NCBI GenBank assembly: GCA_016287975.1
Contig: JAEEXV010000223.1
Location: 1-7,478, forward strand
Length of the DNA: 7,478 nt
Source of the DNA: Lentisphaeria bacterium
GTDB lineage: Bacteria; Verrucomicrobiota; Lentisphaeria; Oligosphaerales; Oligosphaeraceae
Reading direction: 5' to 3'
The notes under the pieces are model-generated. The model searched no databases and was not told where the DNA came from. It was given only the letters and a program-made list of their open reading frames with translations. Position numbers and translations under genes: made by a program. Below, piece by piece: positions 1-5,644 of the stretch (within the stretch, counting starts at the first letter, position 1; every line of letters starts with the position of its first letter).

Positions 1-530
1 CCAAGAAGCAGAACACGATCTGGAGCTGCCCGTCGGAGCCGCGCCCGCTGGGTGATCATTCCCTGAAGACAGGCGAGTTCACCTATGCGCAGTACTCGCT
101 GAACGGCTACATCAGCGGCTATCCTGGCGCCAGCGACAACCGCAACCTCATGTACCGCCGCGCGCAGCTGCCGTATCCTGGCAAGACCTTCGCCATCGCC
201 GATTCGAGCTGCACCGCGGCCTTCATCTTCTCCTACGTGCGCGACATGGGCTACCGCCACGGCGGCGCCGACACGCGCGGCTGGGCGAACGAGAACATGC
301 AGAGCCGCTCCGCCACCGACGTTTCCCCCTCCGCCTGCAAGACCAACATCGCGCTGCTCGACGGACACGTCGAAAGCCTCGGCATGCAGCAGATCATGCC
401 CGCCAACAGCACCCCTGGCAAGAAGATCGGCATCACGGTGCGGCAGGACGGCACCCACGTCTGCGGCCCCAACAACGGCGGGCACTTGATCGCCGTCGGC
501 TGGAACATGGACGCGCTGAACTACAAGTGA
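1..530 (+). CDS. H-X9-DG-type pseudopilin-like protein, 3' part (5' end outside window)
   Basis: The frame is open from base 3, giving about 175 residues before the TGA at 528-530; an internal ATG at 150 is not the likely start because the frame continues upstream. Near the left edge is WSCPSEP, like the Cys-Pro-Ser/Ala segment in the middle of these proteins. Near the C-terminus is NIALLDGHVE, the DG-H-V core of the prepilin-type processing-associated H-X9-DG domain. The residue at the usual His position, nine before the DG, is Ser here, so the motif is incomplete. Members of this family normally start with a prepilin leader and one N-terminal helix, and are thought to be exported by a type II secretion or type IV pilus-like machine; that part is off the window. 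The gene converges on the large minus-strand gene. Its specific role is unknown. Confidence 0.8.
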   Translation, partial: KKQNTIWSCPSEPRPLGDHSLKTGEFTYAQYSLNGYISGYPGASDNRNLMYRRAQLPYPGKTFAIADSSCTAAFIFSYVRDMGYRHGGADTRGWANENMQSRSATDVSPSACKTNIALLDGHVESLGMQQIMPANSTPGKKIGITVRQDGTHVCGPNNGGHLIAVGWNMDALNYK

Positions 531-541
531 CCCTGGCATGC

Positions 542-570
542 GGGCGGCGGGCGCGGGCGCGCCGCCGCCC
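542..570. terminator. GC-rich hairpin between convergent genes, possible bidirectional terminator
   Basis: The 64-bp gap between two convergent stop codons contains an inverted repeat. GGGCGGCG (542-549) pairs with CGCCGCCC (563-570), and the stem continues inward after a one-base bulge as GCG with CGC around a short loop. No T-run follows on either strand, so it is not a textbook intrinsic terminator. The position between two gene ends is the main argument for a termination or 3'-end-protection role. Confidence 0.4.
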
Positions 571-594
571 CGCCTCCGCGCCCTCCCGCCCCTG

Positions 595-3066
595 TCACTT
601 CCGCCGTTCGATGACGGCGACCTCGCGCGGGGCGAGGATGACTTTCACATAGTGCCTGCCGTTCTTGACGACGGTCTGGGCGGGGGCGTCGGGTTTGAGG
701 TGTCCGACGGAGTCGAAGACGCGGACGATGAAGCCGCTGTCGTCTCCCCAGCCGAAATATCCGCTGACGGCGGTGACGATCTTGTTGTCGCCGATGGCGC
801 AGCCCCGTCGGAGTTCGCGGAAGCGGAAGGGGAAGGTGTAGGCGACGGGGTTGTCGTCCCAGCCGTAGCTGACGTTGTACGGGATGGTCAGCATGCCCTC
901 GTAGAGGGCGCGGATGACCTGCAGATGGAGGTCGTTGTTGAGGGTGCGCTGGAGGCCGAGGGGGACGAAGCCGAGATGCCCGCGCGCGAGCTGGTCGGGG
1001 TAGCCGCACTCGGTGAATCGGAACGGGGTCTCCTTCTTGAGGGTGGTCGCGGTCGTCCAGGTGAACGGGTTGCGGTTGGCCTCGATGAGAGCGCCCTTGC
1101 CGTGCACGTATTTCATGAGCCAGACAGTGAAGTCCTGGGCCAGCAGCTGGTAGGAGCCCTTCTCGCAGAGGAGGGTGCCCGTCTTCGGGTCGATGTCGCA
1201 GCTGACGCCGTCCTTCTGGTTGTAGGTGAAATAGGGGTCTGCGCCTTCGAGGTAGTCGAAGTAGATGCCGTCGGCCTTCCAGTCGTCGAGCATCATGTCG
1301 ATGGTCTTGACGATCATCTTGCCGAAGTCGTTGGTGCGGGTGGGGATGTAGAAGCGGCAACCCGCCTCCATGGGATAGGTTCCGTTTTTGTTGACGAGGA
1401 CGCACTCCTTGAAGCGCTTGAGGTCCTCGCCAGTCGCGTTGCTGAAGTAGAGCGCCATGTAGTTCGCGTAGATTTTGACGCCCTTCGGCAGGATCTTGCG
1501 GAAGGCGGCGATGATTTCGCGGCAGTTCTGGTGGACCTGCTTGTTCTGGGCGAGGGCGAGACCCCAAAGCCATTGGTTCTTGTCGTTGCGGCAGTTCACG
1601 TGGATGGCGGTGTTGCCCTTGCGGAGTTTCCATGTCGGGGAGGGCATGGCGATGGCACTGCGGATGGTGCCGTCGGCCTCCTCGCCGTTCAGGTCCCAGG
1701 TCTTGCGGACCTGGTTGATGAAGGTGAAATAGTCGCCGTGTTCGACGGGATAGAGCTGGAGTTTCAGGGTGATCTTTTTTCGCGGGGCCAGCAGCAGCTG
1801 CTCGTCGCGGAGCTGGACGGCGCCAGGCACGACGTAGTTTTTGGCGTGGATGCGCAGGATGTCGTCGCTTGGGATCAGGCCGAGGCTGCCGTCGGGGGAG
1901 TTCAGGAAGAAGGTCGGATTCTCGGGGAAATAGGTGTAGTCGATGATGGGCGCGGTGACTTTGAGTCCGCTGTTCATGATGAACCTTTCCCTGCCGTGGA
2001 GTTTGAACGGCACCTCGTAGCGCACCATGATCGGCACTGGCTTGTCGGTGAGGTTCTCCAGGGTGTCGCGGACTTCGACGCAGCCTGGCTTGCGGTCGAT
2101 TTCGCGGCTGATTTTGTAGAAATCGCCTTTGCCCTCCAGCGTCAGCGCCTTGGGGTTGACTTGCAATTTCCATGTCGGCTCCATGTCCTTCGCGTTGCCT
2201 GGGATGCGGTTGAACGCGCCCTTGCCAGGATAGGAGAGATGGGTGTTGAGGCGGTACTCCTCCTTGCCGATGGCGAGGATGACGGCGCCGCCCAGCCCCA
2301 TGCGCAGGCGGTAGTTTTCGGCGAAGTCGGAACGGGGTTCGACAAATGGCATTTCCCTTGAAATCTCCGCCAGTTCCGCCAGCCAGAACGGCGCTTTACG
2401 GACGGGGACCTCGGTCGTGTCATGCACGACGAGACGGCGGACGACGACATCCAGCGACCCGCGTTTGTTGTTCGGATTCGTCAGGGAGCCGCCCATGATC
2501 TTGACGTCCGCGGGGGAGACGGCGCTGTAGATGGTGACCGTGTTTTCGCCCTTTTTGCACAACGAGGTGATGTCCATGACGAAATGGCATCGGCTGCACT
2601 CCGTGCTGCTGTACTTGTTTTTCGGGGTGTCGATGTCCTCGAAGTTGGGGGCGTAGGTCAGGGCGAGGTAGTTGCCGCCACGCTTGAGGACGTTGTCTTC
2701 GTATCGGTTGCCTGTCTTGATGCTTTCGAAGTTGACCTTTGCGGGCGACCAGCGCCCAGGCTCGCCAGTGTGGCCGTTGATGAAATGAAACTCCATCGGG
2801 ATGTTCAGGCACGCCTCTACGGGGACAAGTTGCTCGTTGACGTATGCGAGCATGGCCTTGGCGTGGTATCCGCCAAAGCCTGTCCTGAAGTCGATGCGCG
2901 CGTCGAACTCCAGCAGCAGGGTGCGGCCAGGCGCGGGCGCCTGCGCCAGCGTGAAACGGTAGTCCCTGGAGGTGCGCACGGGAAGGCGCGCTTCCGCGGG
3001 CTGGTCCAGCAACGGGGCGGCCGCCAGCGGCAGCATCGCCAGCAGGAAAAGGACGAGGGCTTTCAT
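595..3066 (-). CDS. Large secreted glycoside-hydrolase-like TIM-barrel protein
   Basis: This gene encodes 823 residues. I place the start at the ATG 3066-3064 because it opens a clear signal peptide, MKALVLFLLAMLPLAAA; the same frame runs open to 3498, but that stretch is low-complexity repeat translation overlapping the pseudopilin gene. Residues about 30-215 look like a beta-sandwich, ending in MDITSLCKKGENTVTI, which resembles galactose-binding jelly-roll domains. Residues about 230-470 look like further beta structure. Residues about 485-740 resemble a TIM barrel: DGIYFDYLEG (599-608) has the strand-ending Asp604 typical of retaining glycosidases, with acidic candidates at E662 (ALIEANRNP) and E686 (FTECGYP). 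The C-terminus (about 745-823) looks like a beta domain. I cannot assign a CAZy family, and substrate and catalytic residues are inferences. No Shine-Dalgarno sequence precedes the start. The odd CSRCH motif at 157-161 resembles a haem c site but lies inside the predicted sandwich. Confidence 0.85.
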   Translation of the reverse strand: MKALVLFLLAMLPLAAAPLLDQPAEARLPVRTSRDYRFTLAQAPAPGRTLLLEFDARIDFRTGFGGYHAKAMLAYVNEQLVPVEACLNIPMEFHFINGHTGEPGRWSPAKVNFESIKTGNRYEDNVLKRGGNYLALTYAPNFEDIDTPKNKYSSTECSRCHFVMDITSLCKKGENTVTIYSAVSPADVKIMGGSLTNPNNKRGSLDVVVRRLVVHDTTEVPVRKAPFWLAELAEISREMPFVEPRSDFAENYRLRMGLGGAVILAIGKEEYRLNTHLSYPGKGAFNRIPGNAKDMEPTWKLQVNPKALTLEGKGDFYKISREIDRKPGCVEVRDTLENLTDKPVPIMVRYEVPFKLHGRERFIMNSGLKVTAPIIDYTYFPENPTFFLNSPDGSLGLIPSDDILRIHAKNYVVPGAVQLRDEQLLLAPRKKITLKLQLYPVEHGDYFTFINQVRKTWDLNGEEADGTIRSAIAMPSPTWKLRKGNTAIHVNCRNDKNQWLWGLALAQNKQVHQNCREIIAAFRKILPKGVKIYANYMALYFSNATGEDLKRFKECVLVNKNGTYPMEAGCRFYIPTRTNDFGKMIVKTIDMMLDDWKADGIYFDYLEGADPYFTYNQKDGVSCDIDPKTGTLLCEKGSYQLLAQDFTVWLMKYVHGKGALIEANRNPFTWTTATTLKKETPFRFTECGYPDQLARGHLGFVPLGLQRTLNNDLHLQVIRALYEGMLTIPYNVSYGWDDNPVAYTFPFRFRELRRGCAIGDNKIVTAVSGYFGWGDDSGFIVRVFDSVGHLKPDAPAQTVVKNGRHYVKVILAPREVAVIERRK

Positions 3067-3100
3067 AGGAGGGCGGGAAAATGAAGCGGGAATGAGAAGG

Positions 3101-3154
3101 GACGGAAGGGACGGAAGGGACGGAAGGGACGGAAGGGACGGAAGGGACGGAAGG
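3101..3154. repeat. 9-bp tandem repeat, six full copies
   Basis: The unit GACGGAAGG (plus strand) occurs six times without a mismatch (3101, 3110, 3119, 3128, 3137, 3146), with degenerate partial units on each side (AGAAGG at 3095-3100 and GACG at 3155-3158). It starts 35 bp upstream of the start codon of the large secreted protein gene, so in that gene's transcript it would read as a pyrimidine-rich CCTTCCGTC array. The 9-bp unit keeps any reading frame, so copy-number change would alter spacing, not frame. Confidence 0.95.
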
Positions 3155-3156
3155 GA

Positions 3157-3182
3157 CGCGGGCCGAGAACGGCCCGCCACAG
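3157..3182. repeat. 26-bp direct repeat with internal hairpin, copy 1
   Basis: This 26-bp sequence is identical to 3259-3284. It contains the perfect inverted repeat GCGGGCC-GAGAAC-GGCCCGC (stems 3158-3164 and 3171-3177, six-base loop) followed by CACAG. It abuts the 9-bp tandem repeat. Confidence 0.9.
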
Positions 3183-3221
3183 AACGCGGATGGGCGGGGG
3201 GCGCGAGCGGCGCGTGCTGTG

Positions 3222-3241
3222 CCGCCGCATTCTTGCGGCGG
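3222..3241. repeat. Perfect hairpin between the two 26-bp repeats
   Basis: CCGCCGCA (3222-3229) and TGCGGCGG (3234-3241) form an 8-bp perfect stem with the four-base loop TTCT. It lies between the two 26-bp hairpin repeats, giving a hairpin-hairpin-hairpin composite similar in architecture to REP/BIME-type intergenic elements. No T-run follows it on either strand. Confidence 0.75.
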
Positions 3242-3258
3242 AATGAAACGCGGGGGGG

Positions 3259-3284
3259 CGCGGGCCGAGAACGGCCCGCCACAG
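3259..3284. repeat. 26-bp direct repeat with internal hairpin, copy 2
   Basis: This is the second identical copy of the 3157-3182 sequence, offset by 102 bp, with the same 7-bp stem and six-base loop. It begins 17 bp after the stop codon of the minus-strand pseudopilin gene, so its hairpin could also serve as that transcript's 3' structure. No T-run follows on the minus strand. Confidence 0.9.
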
Positions 3285-3301
3285 GACAAGGGACGGCCAG
3301 T

Positions 3302-4048
3302 TTACTTCTGGGCGTCGTAGCTGGCGCCGTAGGCCCAGATGGAGGTGGTGTTGATCTGGCTGGTTCCGTCGCGGTTGGACTGGGCGTGTCCGTCGAGGTG
3401 GAGGGTGTTGAGGCCGCCAGGGTGCAGCGGGAGGCGCGGCGCGGCGTTGCTGGTGAAGTAGGCGACCGCGCGGGCGTGGGCGTCATGGGCGATGACATTG
3501 CCTGGGTTGTCGCGTCCGAGGCGGATGCGGCCCTTGCCCTGGCCCGTGGCGGAGCGTCCTTCGTGCAGATAGTTGGCGGAGTCGTTGCTGTCGTTGGCGG
3601 CCTCTTCCATCGTGTGCGAGAGGAAAATGTAACTGACGTAGATGTAGTTGGAGCCAGAGGCGGTGCCGTAGAGGCGGGTGTCGGCGGGGCATCGGAAGAA
3701 GGGGCGCGCGGTGTCGGCGGTGAGCGCGGTGCTGCCTGCGCCGCCGAGGTATTTTTCGAACATCAGCTGCGAGGGGATGCTGTGGAACGGGCGCACGCAT
3801 TTGATGTCGCAGGTCGCGGAGCGGGACAAGGCGCTTCCACTGCCGTGGTCGTGGCAGCGCGGGAGGAAGTCGTTGTTGTCGTGGGCATACATCATCTCGC
3901 CCAGCCCGATCTGCTTCAGTTTGCTGATGCAGTTGATCGACTGCGCCTTCTCCCGCGCCTTGGAAAGTGCTGGAAGAAGCATGGAGGCCAAAATCGCGAT
4001 GATCGCGATGACAACGAGCAATTCAATGAGAGTGAAGAATTTGTGCAT
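3302..4048 (-). CDS. Type II secretion pseudopilin-like protein, H-X9-DG family
   Basis: This gene encodes 248 residues. I choose the ATG at 4048-4046 because it gives a short prepilin leader, MHKF, directly before [15 protein letters not shown]; an in-frame ATG at 4183 would add 45 residues unlike any leader and would run through the promoter. E9 is the conserved Glu of the mature pilin (+5), and residues 5-27 form the single hydrophobic helix. The position before the cleavage site is Phe instead of the usual Gly. RCPAD (119-123) matches the family's mid-protein Cys-Pro motif. H209 followed by D219-G220 is an exact H-X9-DG motif. Proteins of this class are processed by a prepilin peptidase and probably sit in the inner membrane or an exported pseudopilus. 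They occur in very many copies in Lentisphaerae and Planctomycetes, and individual roles are unknown. The gene precedes the large secreted protein gene on the same strand, separated by the repeat-filled spacer. Confidence 0.9.
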   Translation of the reverse strand: MHKFFTLIELLVVIAIIAILASMLLPALSKAREKAQSINCISKLKQIGLGEMMYAHDNNDFLPRCHDHGSGSALSRSATCDIKCVRPFHSIPSQLMFEKYLGGAGSTALTADTARPFFRCPADTRLYGTASGSNYIYVSYIFLSHTMEEAANDSNDSANYLHEGRSATGQGKGRIRLGRDNPGNVIAHDAHARAVAYFTSNAAPRLPLHPGGLNTLHLDGHAQSNRDGTSQINTTSIWAYGASYDAQK

Positions 4049-4129
4049 GGCTCGATGGCGGTCTTGATGGGCTGGGGGGCGGTCGATGATTCCTCGCGGA
4101 TTTGCCAGGGTTCCGCTTGTCACTGTCAT

Positions 4130-4158
4130 ATTATACACAGGCGGAGCGGGAATGTCCT
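4130..4158 (-). promoter_or_regulatory. Candidate promoter for the minus-strand pseudopilin gene
   Basis: On the minus strand, AGGACA (4158-4153, four of six matches to TTGACA) is followed after 17 bases by a perfect TATAAT (4135-4130). Transcription would begin near 4123, leaving a leader of about 75 bases before the ATG at 4048. The perfect -10 lies in an AT-rich patch that stands out in this GC-rich window. Confidence 0.55.
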
Positions 4159-4252
4159 TGACAAAATCAACAAAAAATAGCATCTTTTCAACAATTCGGC
4201 GGAATGGCGGGGATGTCGGCCAGCCCGTCTGCCAGCTGGCCGCGAGGCGGCC

Positions 4253-4282
4253 TTGCGACGGCGGCTGATTTCAGGCTATAGT
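4253..4282 (+). promoter_or_regulatory. Candidate promoter for the hpt gene
   Basis: TTGCGA (4253-4258, four of six matches) is followed after 18 bases by TATAGT (4277-4282, five of six). Transcription would start near 4289 and give a 5' leader of roughly 90 bases before the hpt start. It is oriented away from the minus-strand pseudopilin promoter, so 4049-4380 is a divergent control region. Confidence 0.45.
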
Positions 4283-4283
4283 A

Positions 4284-4364
4284 CGCATCGTCACGGCATG
4301 GTCGCCTGACCATTTGCAGAGTCAGCCCCGCAGCAGGGGCGCCATCCCGCCGTGCCGATACGGC
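4284..4364 (+). promoter_or_regulatory. Structured 5' leader of hpt, possible three-way-junction RNA with competing hairpin
   Basis: CACGGC (4292-4297) is complementary to GCCGTG (4349-4354). The pairing extends outward past one mismatch as ATCG (4287-4290) with CGAT (4356-4359), then past another as CG (4284-4285) with CG (4361-4362): 12 pairs of 14. Enclosed are two perfect hairpins, ATGGTC-GCCT-GACCAT (4298-4313) and GCCCC-GCAGCA-GGGGC (4325-4340), making a three-way junction. The 3' strand can instead form local hairpins, GCCGT with ACGGC (4349-4364) or TGCCG-ATA-CGGCA (4353-4365), so two folds exclude each other. It matches no riboswitch consensus I know; I checked by eye against purine, SAH and preQ1 types. 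A start near 4289 would remove the outermost pairs. The structure was found by eye, and function is inference. Confidence 0.3.
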
Positions 4365-4369
4365 AAACA

Positions 4370-4384
4370 ATGTTTTCCCCATGA
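4370..4384 (+). other. Four-codon upstream ORF overlapping the hpt start
   Basis: ATG-TTT-TCC-CCA-TGA (Met-Phe-Ser-Pro-stop) ends inside the hpt start: its TGA (4382-4384) overlaps the hpt ATG (4381-4383) in the ATGA arrangement typical of translational coupling. No Shine-Dalgarno sequence precedes either ATG. It could be a chance mini-ORF or a coupling or attenuation device. Confidence 0.25.
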
Positions 4385-4902
4385 AAATCCTCATCGACAC
4401 CCCTGAGATCCAGGTGCGCCTGGCGGCCATGGCGCAGGAAATCGACCGCTCCTACGGCGGCGCGCCCTACACGGTGATTCCCCTGCTGAATGGCGCGATG
4501 TTCTTTGCGGTGGACCTGATGCGCCACCTCACGGGGGAGTTCAAGGTCGATTCGCTGGCGGTCTCCAGTTACGCGGGCGAACATTCCACGGGGGAGATCC
4601 AGTTGCGGGGTGCAACCAAAATGCCAGTGGAAGGGAAGAACCTGCTGGTGGCCGACGGCGTGCTCGACACTGGCCTGACGCTCGTCACCGTGCGAAAGTG
4701 GCTGCTGGACCGAGGCGCGCGCAGCGTGCGCACCGCGGTGCTGGTCTCCAAGCGGGCACGGCGCCATCCCGCCGCCGAAGGCTTCGCGCCAGACTGGGTG
4801 GGCTTCTCACTGCCAGACCGCTTCATCGTCGGCTGCGGAATGGACGCCGACGAACGCTACCGCGCCCTGCCATATATCGCCTGCATGGACGATGTCGGCT
4901 GA
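4381..4902 (+). CDS. hpt: Hypoxanthine (guanine) phosphoribosyltransferase
   Basis: This is a cytoplasmic purine-salvage enzyme that joins hypoxanthine or guanine to PRPP, giving IMP or GMP. It has 173 residues, close to the roughly 180 usual for bacterial Hpt. Visible family blocks are LLNGAMFFAVDLMRHL (35-50), the flexible-loop segment SSYAGEHSTGEIQL (62-75), the PRPP loop LLVADGVLDTGLTL (88-101) with D96 as the expected catalytic base, K124 in LVSKRARR as the expected purine-contacting Lys, PDWVGFSLPDRFIVG (137-151) with D146 as the expected metal ligand, and YRALPYI (160-166). The oddity is in the PRPP loop: the usual Glu-Asp pair before the DTG is Asp92-Gly93, so the second acid is lost. 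No Shine-Dalgarno sequence precedes the ATG. The nucleosidase gene follows after 57 bp on the same strand, so the two are probably co-transcribed from the promoter near 4253-4282. Confidence 0.92.
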   Translation: MKILIDTPEIQVRLAAMAQEIDRSYGGAPYTVIPLLNGAMFFAVDLMRHLTGEFKVDSLAVSSYAGEHSTGEIQLRGATKMPVEGKNLLVADGVLDTGLTLVTVRKWLLDRGARSVRTAVLVSKRARRHPAAEGFAPDWVGFSLPDRFIVGCGMDADERYRALPYIACMDDVG

Positions 4903-4959
4903 AAAGCCCGCGCGCTTCCGTTCCTGATCTGCCTCCCCCTTCTTGCGAAAGAACCAACC

Positions 4960-5637
4960 ATGAAAGTCGGATTTCTGATTCCCACCACTGTCGAGTCGGT
5001 CGGCATCCCCGAGGCGTGCACGGTCGCCGCAGGCTTCGGCGCGGGCAAGTCTTCCTCCTGCGCGGCGGCGGCGGACCTGGTCTTCAACCGCCGCTGCGAC
5101 ACGGTGGTCATCTGGGGGACCGCGGGGTGCCTGTCGAACACGCTCCAGGCAGGGGACATTGTCGTGGCGACGCGGACCGCCCACAAGGACTTCAGCCTGG
5201 AACCGCTCTTCGGCGCACGCGGCCTGGGGGACGTCCCTGGCTTCTCGGGGGAGGATTTCTGGCATGCAATGGACAAGCCGCTGGCGGAACTCCTGCTGGA
5301 ATCGGTGAAGCGCGTCTTCCCCGACCGTCATGCCGTGCCTGGAGCGGTCTGCTCGGGGGACATCTTCGACCCCGCCAAGGCCCAGGGGAATCCGATCGAG
5401 GCCCAGGCCGACGCCGTGGACATGGAGACCTCCGCCGTCGCGGAGTTCTGCCATCGCCTCCGTGAAAAATGCGGGATGTCCATCCGCTTCGGAACGATCC
5501 GCGTCCTTTCCAATGACGCCAGGGCCGTGCCCTCCGCGAACGCCGCCTCCGACTTCAGCCACTTCATGGAACTCTTTTCCCAGATGAACACGCGGCTCCT
5601 CGCGCTGCAGCAGACGATCGAGGGCTTCCGCGCATAG
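4960..5637 (+). CDS. MTA/SAH nucleosidase-like purine nucleosidase (nucleoside phosphorylase superfamily)
   Basis: This gene encodes 225 residues, near the usual 225-235 for 5'-methylthioadenosine/S-adenosylhomocysteine nucleosidases. The superfamily signature is visible in order: MKVGFLIPTT (strand 1), GFGAGKSSSCAAAADLVF (25-42), WGTAGCLSNTLQAGDIVVA (52-70, the Gly-rich block followed by GDIVV), and AVDMETSAVAEFC (152-164), where E156 matches the conserved sugar-binding Glu of the (V/A)xMExxA motif. The segment that normally carries the catalytic Asp reads IRVLSNDA (180-187), with Asn at the expected place and Asp one later, so activity and exact substrate (MTA, SAH, adenosine, inosine or futalosine) are open. 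The likely product is a free purine base, which the upstream hpt enzyme could reuse; direct use by hpt needs hypoxanthine or guanine. Only a weak GAAAGA lies upstream of the start. Confidence 0.85.
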   Translation: MKVGFLIPTTVESVGIPEACTVAAGFGAGKSSSCAAAADLVFNRRCDTVVIWGTAGCLSNTLQAGDIVVATRTAHKDFSLEPLFGARGLGDVPGFSGEDFWHAMDKPLAELLLESVKRVFPDRHAVPGAVCSGDIFDPAKAQGNPIEAQADAVDMETSAVAEFCHRLREKCGMSIRFGTIRVLSNDARAVPSANAASDFSHFMELFSQMNTRLLALQQTIEGFRA

Positions 5638-5644
5638 GCGCCAG

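Noticed and set aside
538..2361. Very long plus-strand open frame (607 codons) opposite the secreted protein gene
   Set aside because: It is antisense to a gene with signal peptide and domain logic. Its translation is Asp/Val/Gly/Ala-rich with no recognisable domain, the usual product of reading a GC-rich gene backwards.
3157..3284. CRISPR array
   Set aside because: Only two repeats, a 76-bp interval between them that itself contains a hairpin, and no cas genes.
3067..3498. N-terminal extension of the secreted protein gene to an ATG at 3498
   Set aside because: The extra 144 codons translate the tandem repeat and hairpins into low-complexity Ser-Leu-Pro text and overlap the pseudopilin gene; the ATG at 3066 opens a clear signal peptide.
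2972..4180. Plus-strand frame with a Gly-Arg-Asp repeat
   Set aside because: The repeat is only the 9-bp array read in one frame, and the rest is antisense to the pseudopilin gene.
4049..4183. Start of the pseudopilin at the upstream ATG 4183
   Set aside because: It would put 45 extra residues before the prepilin cleavage site and place the best promoter inside the gene.
4158..4186. Second plus-strand promoter using the perfect TTGACA at 4158-4163
   Set aside because: At 17 bases spacing the -10 would be CATCTT, only three matches. The promoter at 4253-4282 is better placed and better matched.
4287..4380. Known purine, SAH or preQ1 riboswitch
   Set aside because: None of the conserved core sequences of these classes could be aligned to the leader by eye.
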